Source of the DNA: Parelaphostrongylus tenuis
Taxonomy: Eukaryota; Nematoda; Chromadorea; Rhabditida; Metastrongylidae
Direction of reading: 5' to 3'
DNA length: 64,000 bases
NCBI GenBank assembly: GCA_019055375.1
Contig: JAHQIW010006425.1
Coordinates: 62,001-126,000 of the forward strand
Shown here: positions 56,958 to 64,000 of the stretch, in pieces
Numbering within the stretch: the stretch's first letter is position 1
How the letters are laid out: each line of letters starts with the position of its first letter
Translations under genes and position numbers: made by a program
The notes under the pieces: model-generated
What the model was told of the DNA's origin: nothing
Seen by the model: only the letters and a program-made list of their open reading frames with translations
Databases searched by the model: none

Positions 56958-57355
56958 TATATCATAACTTTCATTTCGAGTGTTTTTCTTAAGACCACAG
57001 CTCAAATTCAATATGCCTTGCAATCATTTTTGAGCCACGTATGTCAGTGGTCTATTAAAGGAGGGCTGACTTATAGAGCCCGATACACGTGTTTCGATCT
57101 TGCGATCTCGTCAGTCGGGCAGTTACCTTTCTCCTCTTTTGCTAATCTCTATGGGTGCTCCAGTCCCCACAATAAGAGTTAGCGACGACGTACAGTTACA
57201 CTCTATGTCCAGTGAAGAACTCAATGAACACAAAGTGTTGTACACTCGATTTCTCGTGGCTAGTATATTCAATATATCATAACTTTCATTTCGAGTGTTT
57301 TTCTTAAGACCACAGCTCAAAATTCAATATACCTTGCAATCATTTTTGAGCCAAC
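56958..57355. mobile_element. TRIM-like miniature element with 78-bp terminal direct repeats
   Basis: The same 78-80 bp sequence, starting TATCATAACTTTCATTTCGA and ending CAATCATTTTTGAGCCA, lies at 56958-57037 and 57274-57353 in direct orientation. Only two or three bases differ. The 236-bp interior contains TAGAGCCCGATACACGTG and a CGATCTCGTCAG box. No coding sequence. The near identity of the repeats suggests a fairly recent copy. Confidence 0.65.
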
Positions 57356-58084
57356 AAAAGTATTATCAAATCCTCTATCGAGTGAAATAATGCACTCCAC
57401 ACGCAAAACGTAATATTCTTGTTGTTGCTAGAACATAATATGAAAAGTTTTTCAAAAACCAAGGTCAGTTTTGTAGCTCCATTTCTTAAGCTATCAAAAA
57501 GTTACTAATACTATGAGAAAACGCTTTATTCGGTAAAAAAACAGGTAAGGAAACACGCGCACATCTCACAGAATGCGACTGTATTTTACAAATTTTGTAA
57601 TTAAAAGTGGAGATTTTCAGGATCACGGCCGTTTTTTATTGAAAATATGTTTATAGAATCTTTATAGTAATAATCTATCTTTTCGTAGCGGTAAAGTTTT
57701 TCTGGAATGGCACTTTGTCGTGAATTATCAAAATCCGTTGTAAACCTAATGAAATGAACTTTGAAAGTAAAACGTTATTATTTCCGTTAGCAGAACGTAC
57801 CATGAAGGTCTATCTACAAACCAAGCTTAGTTTGAAAATATGCAATTCTCAAGATATCAGATGGCTACGGGAGCACAAATTCGAATAAATATTATATAAC
57901 CACTGGCAGTGTATTTTTTATAGAAGGATGTGGTTTTTTCTTTGGAGCAAAAAGAAACTGCTTAACACATAGGTCTTCTTTTTACGAGTAATATCTTTAT
58001 AGAAGTCTCCTCTTCTATATTTTCATCACTGAATGATGATAATGTCAATTCAGAACGAATCAGCAAATAAATTCCCCTGAAAAG
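57356..58084. other. Unassigned
   Basis: AT-rich, partly similar to the dispersed module (TTTATTGAAAATATG, ACCATGAAGGTC blocks). No exon recognised. Confidence 0.35.
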
Positions 58085-58460
58085 GGTTAGAGCACGCACT
58101 CCTGCACAGGGTGGGATGCAGATTCGAGTCTCAGCTGACGCGAAAATTTTGCACATTGCACTACATCACTAGGTATATTCGTAACGTCATACCAGCCCTA
58201 TAAGCGATTAAAATAAAAGAACTTTGTTCCATCATCCAATACCCGCTATCTATCAGCGTGACTGGATTGAATGTCGACAACGACTTCCTGCGCCGATCGC
58301 TGACGTTTGGTTGATGCGTTATAGCGTAGAAAGAGTGGTGTGCAAATGGGCGTCAGTAGTGTAACTGATTAGAGGACACGCTCCCCGAAAAGTGAGATGC
58401 GCGTTCGAGTTCCGCCTGATGCGAAATGCTGCACATCACTCTGCATCACTGGATAGTCCC
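58085..58460 (+). repeat. Two adjacent tRNA-like SINE units
   Basis: 58085-58137 is a partial head (GGGTTAGAGCACGCACTCCT, GATTCGAGTCTCAGCTGACG). 58350-58422 is a fuller one with a GCGTCAG/CTGATGC acceptor, a GTGT/ACAC D stem and a B-box-like GCGTTCGAGTTCC. Both are followed by the same body: GCGAAA, then TGCACAT, then CTxCATCACT and GGTA/GGATA. They lie in the same orientation about 270 bp apart. Confidence 0.55.
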
Positions 58461-58979
58461 TTTATTTCCATTGCGGCGCGCGCCAATACAAATTCGCAGA
58501 TAGACGCAACGCAGCAATCACAGCTGGGCGAGATGCAACGCCGCGCGGTGTGTTGTATTTTGCAACATGCCGTTCCCAAAGAATCAGACCTGTTGTCGTT
58601 TTCGTCTAGTGCAGCTGAATGCTCTTAGTATGCTGAAAAAATACAACAAACAAAATCAACTCATTTGTATTGCAATAGCGCTTCTATATCCGTTTTTAGC
58701 GCAACTGTAATACTGAAGCTTACAATCAATCTTTTGTGGCATTCCTTCAGAAATGCTTCAGAGCTATGAAGTTTTTTTTCCGTTTTAAATTCTATTAAGC
58801 TCAACAACACAAGTTGAAACACGTATTGTACTTTACGATCTCATCATTCATTCCACAGCTCATTCTAAGTTCTTCATGGTCATAAGGTCGGTTTGTTTAC
58901 AATCTTTCTTTATTATTAATACTATTCTAAATTTCGAAGCCTCGAGTCAATGGATATTTAGTCATATTGTCATCTTTTT
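58461..58979. other. Unassigned
   Basis: A GC-richer patch at 58470-58620 gives a 78-codon frame that starts in the SINE. No domain or splice structure. Confidence 0.35.
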
Positions 58980-59231
58980 CTAAGCAGATACAAATATAGC
59001 ATTAGCACTTGTGTCAAATTTTCTCTCAGATATCGGCATTATTGGATTACGCCCACCCTGAGCAGAATAACTTGCAACTGATTGTTTACCTGTTTCAAAC
59101 AATGGATCCCAATGGGTTACTGCTTTTTGATGGAATGAATTGTTCCTAGATGTGGCCCCGCTTTGTGCAGTTTGAGGTTGCTCCATGAGCATGCCAATCT
59201 GAAAACGACTTAGATACTCATCCGTATCCAT
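58980..59231 (-). CDS. Candidate coding exon, unknown polar protein
   Basis: 83 codons from an ATG at 59231 to a TAG at 58980. It reads MDTDEYLSRFQIGMLMEQPQ, TAQSGATSRNNSFHQKAV, THWDPLFETGKQSVASYSAQ and ends SERKFDTSANAIFVSA. The polar Ser/Gln-rich composition and the closed plus strand argue for real coding. The ATG directly follows CTAG, so it may be an internal or last exon and not a true start. A GAAACAG donor-like site before GTAAAC lies in the middle. Function unknown. Confidence 0.35.
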   Translation of the reverse strand: MDTDEYLSRFQIGMLMEQPQTAQSGATSRNNSFHQKAVTHWDPLFETGKQSVASYSAQGGRNPIMPISERKFDTSANAIFVSA

Positions 59232-59373
59232 CTAGCTATGATTAGACCTACTTCACTGAGCTCAGTAACTGTCCATGTAGAAGGGAGGGTAGCAGTGAAT
59301 AGCCATAAGAACGATGCAGGCCAGTGCAAGCGATGGGAAAGAGAGATATTATCAACAGTGAACAACAATCAAA

Positions 59374-59757
59374 TTTCATACCTTTCGTTTCGAGTGTATT
59401 CTTGAGACCACGTCTCAAGTTTCAATTGCCAGATAATCATTTTTTGAGCCACCCATGTGGTCTGTTATATTAGAGCTGACTTATAGAGCCCGGTACACGT
59501 GTTTCAACCTTGAAAGTCTCATCATTCGAGCGGTAACCTTTTCGTCTTTAGCCAATTCTCTCGGGGCGCTCAATCCCCTATACTAAGAGCAGGCGACGGC
59601 GAAATTTTGCACTGTAGGTCCAGTATTTATCACTGAAAAGAAAGTGTCGTACACTTGATTGGTTTTGGCTGATATCGTCAATATATCATACCTTTCGTTT
59701 AGAGTGTTTTCTCAAGGCCACGCTCAAATTTCAATATGCCAGATAATCATTTTTAGC
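59374..59757. mobile_element. TRIM-like miniature element, second copy
   Basis: Direct repeats at 59374-59453 and 59684-59756 share TCATACCTTTCGTTT-AGTGT and AATCATTTTT. The interior has TAGAGCCCGGTACACGTG and a CCAATTCTCTCGGGGC box. The repeats differ from each other more than in the 56958 copy, so this copy is older. The same core sits at the centre of the palindrome at 3682-4259. Confidence 0.6.
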
Positions 59758-60216
59758 TATCCAACAATTAACTAGTAATAGAACCGTTGAACTAACACAT
59801 ATTACATTTTGAACTCTGTTAAACCAACCAGAAAAGATAGGAGTGACTATAAATGTAAAGACGTATGTGTGCTGAGATTAAATTCTCATTTAGGAGACTT
59901 TTCTTTCTCTCCTTGATTGCCGTTACATGTTACATCTCTATCTCACTTTATTTGAGATCACAGCGAAAGAAGTCTAGTGGTGGCAAGTTCTGATACGTAG
60001 AACATTTATCGTGTTACAGGATCAATGTTCTTGCCAAGTTTCATAAGGCTTCACTGGTAATTGTCATAGTTGACAAAAAATCTACACCACTACGATTGGC
60101 AAAGAATATCTAATTGTTATTGAGTGGATGGATGTGTTAACTCTAAGCCACTCGATACTAGTAGTTTGTTGTGAAGTCCTGTGAAATTTTATGCAGTTCA
60201 ATCATATAAATTATAG

Positions 60217-61547
60217 AAACTGAACCATACCTTCCTTCGCCACCATCGGAGAGATCGGCTAAGCTTCTTCGAAAATTGCCGTACATGTCATGTCGTTGCC
60301 ATGAAATGAAGGGCTTTGATGCTTGCACTCTTGCTACAGGCCATACACGTGATATGGTAATTCTTGAAAGTTCTCTGACTTTTTTGGGTACCTGCGAAAG
60401 CTTTGGTGTTGTGATTTCTCATTAGTAGGCTCAATACGTGGTTCATCGCATTTTATTGATCAAAGCCTCTGTTCAAATTGATCCAATTTTTTTGTTGGAA
60501 AAAAGTCAAAATCAGTATTTTAACTAAGTAAAATCGAGCTTTTAGAGCCAGTAGTTCATTGTGATGATAATTTTTCCAAGATTTGAGTAGTTTAGAGAGC
60601 GAAGTGGCTGAGTTTGTAGAGACCTGTTAGGGTTGCGAAGACGTATTTATCCCAAATAGGTCTGATGTGAAATGAGGTGTTCGCTTCGTTTCATAAACCA
60701 TTAATTTTTTCCAGAATTCACAAGAATCCACTTTCACTGAATTTACTACAAGCGATAATAATGCAGTGTATGGTGTAAGTATTTAGCATGTAAAGCTTTG
60801 GAAAAGATAAGAATTGAGAAAAATAGTGTTGTAGGAGGTGATTGTCGCTATGAATCGTAGGCAAGACGATCAGGAAAAATAATCGACCGAGTGAGCAAAG
60901 AGCCACTCATTAAGTTAAGATCAGTTACAACTGACTTCTCTCAAATTTTGGAATGTGAATTTAAAAGAATAAAAATTTGTGTTTTGGCACTAAATAATTC
61001 CTCACATTACAAAACTACATCACTGACGCGCCTCGATCAAAATTCTTAGCAAGAATTCGTGAATTCACAGAATTCCATGGCTTTCATTACAGCAAACAAG
61101 GTAGCAATAATTATTATCGTGCTCAATAAATTCTAGTAAACGCTCACTGCTGTCGGGACTAAATATGGTTTCCTTGATTTCAGTAGAAGAACAAAATCGT
61201 GAAGTAACGATAGCGTAAGATTTGCGGAAAACAAAGACTGATGCGTAAGGAGGAAGATTTTTGGTGTACTACTTGAAAAATATTCCATGCAGACTAAGGA
61301 GAATTTCTCTGTAAAGAATATAAAGAATATATTGGGGAACTGTGGCCGAGTGGTTGTGACGCTCGTCGCGGCGCGACCCCCTCCTCCTCCTCTTTCTTCC
61401 TCACAACAGTCTTTGGCAGTCAACAACGAACACCCTACGGAACACCACAGCCAGGCCACATTCTCGAGATTGCAAGAAGATGCGCCCTCGAAAAAACGGT
61501 CGGTTGCTAGAATTACTCTGATCCGCACAGTGAAAATAACATTGTGA
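60217..61547 (+). CDS. Candidate peptide-type GPCR fragment (third intracellular loop into TM6)
   Basis: Three exons join in phase. 60217-60356 (acceptor AAATTATAG) reads TEPYLPSPPSERSAKLLRKL and YMSCRCHEMKGFDACTL. 60715-60774 (acceptor TTTTTTCCAG, donor GTAAGT) reads NSQESTFTEFTTSDNNAVYG. 61410-61543 (acceptor CACAACAG) reads SLAVNNEHPTEHH, FSRLQEDAPSKKRSVARI and TLIRTVKIT. The final basic, RTVKIT-like string resembles the loop-to-TM6 junction of vasopressin/GnRH-type receptors (RTVKMT). If the GTGAAG donor at 61544 is used the helix continues downstream; otherwise a TGA follows at once. No other helices were found, and the first exon is also open on the minus strand with fair splice sites. 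Assignment is inference. Confidence 0.33.
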
Positions 61548-62159
61548 AGACGGATAATAAAGCGTCAAAATTTTAATGAAACTTCTCTACAACACTCATA
61601 AATTGCATTCTAACAGACTGCTCATCTACTTTTATCGCAACTAGTTGAGAAGTGATCTGTGTGATACTTATGAATATGAGATGCTGAGACACGTGTCTAG
61701 CACTATATAAGTGCCGTCTCAGATCTCATGGAAGGTTCAAGATATGTTATCAGATTGCGTATTTTTTATGCGAGGTCTATACAAAAAAGTCGAATGTAAA
61801 GAAATACTCCAGTGGCGTTTGCTTCAAGTCAGCATCAACTAATCGCTACCGGGTAATTTCTTTTTTCTATGTACCTTTTTTAGTTCTCGCTCCTCTTGGT
61901 TTACCTGTATTTTATCTTTCATGAGTTCTTCAAACTACTTAATTAACCTATAACAACGTGACTTCTCTTACTGCTGATAAAACTTTTTACTTCACATAAT
62001 GCTAATGCGTATTGGTTCCGCTATCATACGATCTACAATACTGGCATCCATAAAAGTTTATTCACTCACTTTGAGGTACACCCTGCGCAGGTAAACAATG
62101 CATTTAAGGATCTCCGCGGCATTGGTAAGTAATCGCGAGCACTGAGTTGTCTTTCAAAT
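61548..62159. other. Unassigned, one repeat flank
   Basis: 61735-61800 (TATCAGATTGCGTATTTTTT, GCGAGGTCTATACAAAAAAG) matches the outer flank of the element at 5651-6011 and the sequence near 10930. No exon recognised. Confidence 0.4.
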
Positions 62160-63420
62160 CAGGTTATTATCAAAAGGCTGTTGTATGTTGGAGAATGTTC
62201 TAGTAGATCAAACCATGAGGGTATAAAAGGGCACGCGCATCTCAAGCGCTTTGATGAAGGCGATACGAGCTGTCAACGTCAATGCAATCTGGGCGAGCCA
62301 CCTTTGACGAAGACGTTCTGCGTCTCTAGCCGAAAGTGCATTCGGATGCTAGTTGCAGGGATTTGGAGCAGACACTTATTAATGCCTCAGCTCCATCGCT
62401 CATCATCTAAGAATGAGCTACAGCAAAGTGATATCTTGATGGATACCCCATGCACTGACCGACCACGACAGCGCTGCATGAAAAGTGTGGAGGGGTTGAA
62501 GGGGTTGGAACACGGCACCACATTCATCGTATATCGCTTATATTGCTTCGTGGAATATAATCTCCTTGCGCCCTAAGCACTATCTACGGAAGAAAATATA
62601 TAAATACAGTTAGCTAGAACTGAGCTCACCTGCTTCTTTGATCGCTAATCTCATTATTTCCGGGGGGAAGACATCCAATCTTTGTCAAGCAAATGGTTGC
62701 ATATCATCAATTATAATGGTGATTAAATTGTTGATTAAATTGTTTTTTTTTTTTGCAAATAACAACATAATCAACAAAAGTGTCAAAGTACAAAAGAAAT
62801 GATTAGAGACTCAATAATAAAGGCATCACCCATTATTCGAACGATCAGCTCAATCTTCGACGCTCTTCTTCAAAATACGACATCCTCAAATCTATCCTAC
62901 CAAAAGGGCACTATAATTAGATTTCACAAGTTTTCTTTAACCCAATGAGGCTGTAAAGGTGGTGCGTGTATTCTGGATCGTTTAATTAGCCAATTTCGCA
63001 AACGAGGACAATCGTGGTCAAAAAAATCAAGCGTCCAACTTCTTATTTTCCACTATCTACTCAACTCAACTACACACAAACCAACCATCATTGACTTTAA
63101 ATGTTGAATCATAAGCCGCTACAGAAATCACTCAGATGGCAGATAGCAAATAGAAGATTATATCTACAAGAATTCCTCTGAGCGCATGAAATTTAGAGAG
63201 GAATAGTTGGATGCAAAACATGATCTTACTCTTGCTGGCACAGCGTATCAACAAGGCCCTTCTAGAGAAAAGTACATTTTTAGATGTTTCGAGATTTAAG
63301 CCATCGAATGATTACTTAGACTTCGAAAACAATCAAAAGAGACGTTTTGCCGAGGGGCCCCAATTGGGGCAGACAAGAAAAATGATCCTCATATAGATAT
63401 AACACATAGTGCCTTCCTGA
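62160..63420. repeat. Fragments of the 3-kb element family
   Basis: 62180-62215 (GTTGGAGAATGTTCTAGTAG) matches 49810-49835. 62625-62690 matches 51600-51690, and 63270-63330 (TACATTTTTAGATGTTTCGA, CATCGAATGATTACTTAGA) matches 52380-52440. The order is preserved, so this is a decayed or rearranged copy without recognisable termini. The 131-codon frame at 62181-62576 lies inside it and is not taken as a gene. Confidence 0.45.
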
Positions 63421-63659
63421 TGTTTCGCTCATGTATACTAAAGTTGAGAAGGGATCAATCACTTTTTGCTAAAACAAAAGCTGTGCTGAATGCGCCTTTT
63501 GTCAGCGATGAAGATCAGTTTTGGCTACTACTTATATATGCATTTTTTATCACTTTTGTATTTTTATCATACTACTTATAATTTTCACCATGCTACTAAT
63601 ATATTTTTATAATAGTATTTTTATCATGCTACTTATGTGTTTTTTATGATTTTTGGCTA

Positions 63660-63660
63660 C

Positions 63661-63700
<40 letters not shown>

Positions 63701-63985
63701 TATAAATTTTTGGCTACTACTTTTTGAGCACAGCAGTTTTGTTAAAAATAAATGACAGACTCTTTTTCTCCAATATCAAATTTTCCTACAATTCGTCAGA
63801 AAGACAACGCTTATGTTCATGACAAAAGTTGAAAAAAAATTGTAGAATTCAAGGGACCTGTCATATATATGTATATAAATGTATAATATACATATATACG
63901 CATAAACATGTATTTGTCGATATACGCATATACATATATATATAGATAGATAGATAAATAGATGGATAGATAGATATATTTGCAC
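63660..63985. repeat. TA-, ATAC- and GATA-type microsatellites
   Basis: (TA)n at 63660-63705, TATACATA-type repeats at 63860-63945 and AGATAGATA units at 63938-63975. A 69-codon minus frame here is a translation of the repeat. Confidence 0.9.
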
Positions 63986-64000
63986 ATGATGATAGGAGAT

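Noticed and set aside
61133..61528. 131-codon minus frame with a Gly run
   Set aside because: The Gly run is the antisense of a CTC-rich polypyrimidine tract and the plus strand has better splice sites.
62181..62576. 131-codon plus frame
   Set aside because: Lies in a fragment of the 49726-52733 repeat family and has no domain.
63776..63985. Tyr/Ile-rich minus frame
   Set aside because: Translation of TATACA and GATA microsatellites.
1..64000. CRISPR arrays, operons with ribosome binding sites, phage or plasmid features
   Set aside because: No regularly spaced repeats with unique spacers; split genes with nematode splice sites show that the DNA is eukaryotic.

Overview
The window is nuclear DNA of a nematode, most likely a clade V parasite of the hookworm/strongylid kind. 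The evidence is: genes split into many small exons with AT-rich introns and short pyrimidine-ended acceptors (TTTTCAG, TTTATAG); a PAN plus zona pellucida (ZP) apical-matrix protein of the kind nematodes use in their cuticle; a nematode-type serpentine chemoreceptor; and a dense load of mariner fragments, RTE-type LINE tails, tRNA-derived short elements and foldback elements. I could not fix the species.

Layout. 1-10196 (+): the 3' part of a large PAN-ZP transmembrane matrix gene of the NOAH/NompA kind. Fifteen exons can be chained with matching phase, and the 5' end lies outside the window. Its introns hold two palindromic elements and a long TG tract. 10197-28700: mostly repeats and unassigned DNA. 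It holds two palindromic mariner derivatives (14693-15244, 16476-17046), an RTE LINE tail (22076), microsatellites, tRNA-like short elements and several isolated candidate exons that I could not join into genes. 28750-40826 (+): a serpentine receptor gene (Sra/Srab-like), encoded by eight supported exons over 12 kb. One intron holds two mariners of one lineage, a second mariner lineage and an RTE tail. One exon, expected to carry TM4, is unresolved. 40958-41719: an internally deleted mariner just after the receptor stop codon. 43600-49000: candidate exons on both strands, including a 126-codon open exon at 48593-48969, with a mariner remnant and a 170-bp inverted-repeat MITE between them. 49726-52733: a 3-kb element with short terminal inverted repeats and many internal copies of one module. 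That module is also dispersed elsewhere in the window. 53957-64000: a third palindromic mariner, candidate exons (54881-55849), two miniature elements with terminal direct repeats (56958, 59374), tRNA-like elements, and a phase-consistent run of three exons (60217-61543) that reads like the third intracellular loop and start of TM6 of a peptide-type receptor.

The ZP protein and the receptor are the only genes I regard as secure. They share no pathway: one builds apical extracellular matrix, the other is a probable sensory receptor. Most of the remaining structure is transposon biology. The most unusual signal is the repeated finding of palindromic elements, each with two inverted copies of one part of a parent element.
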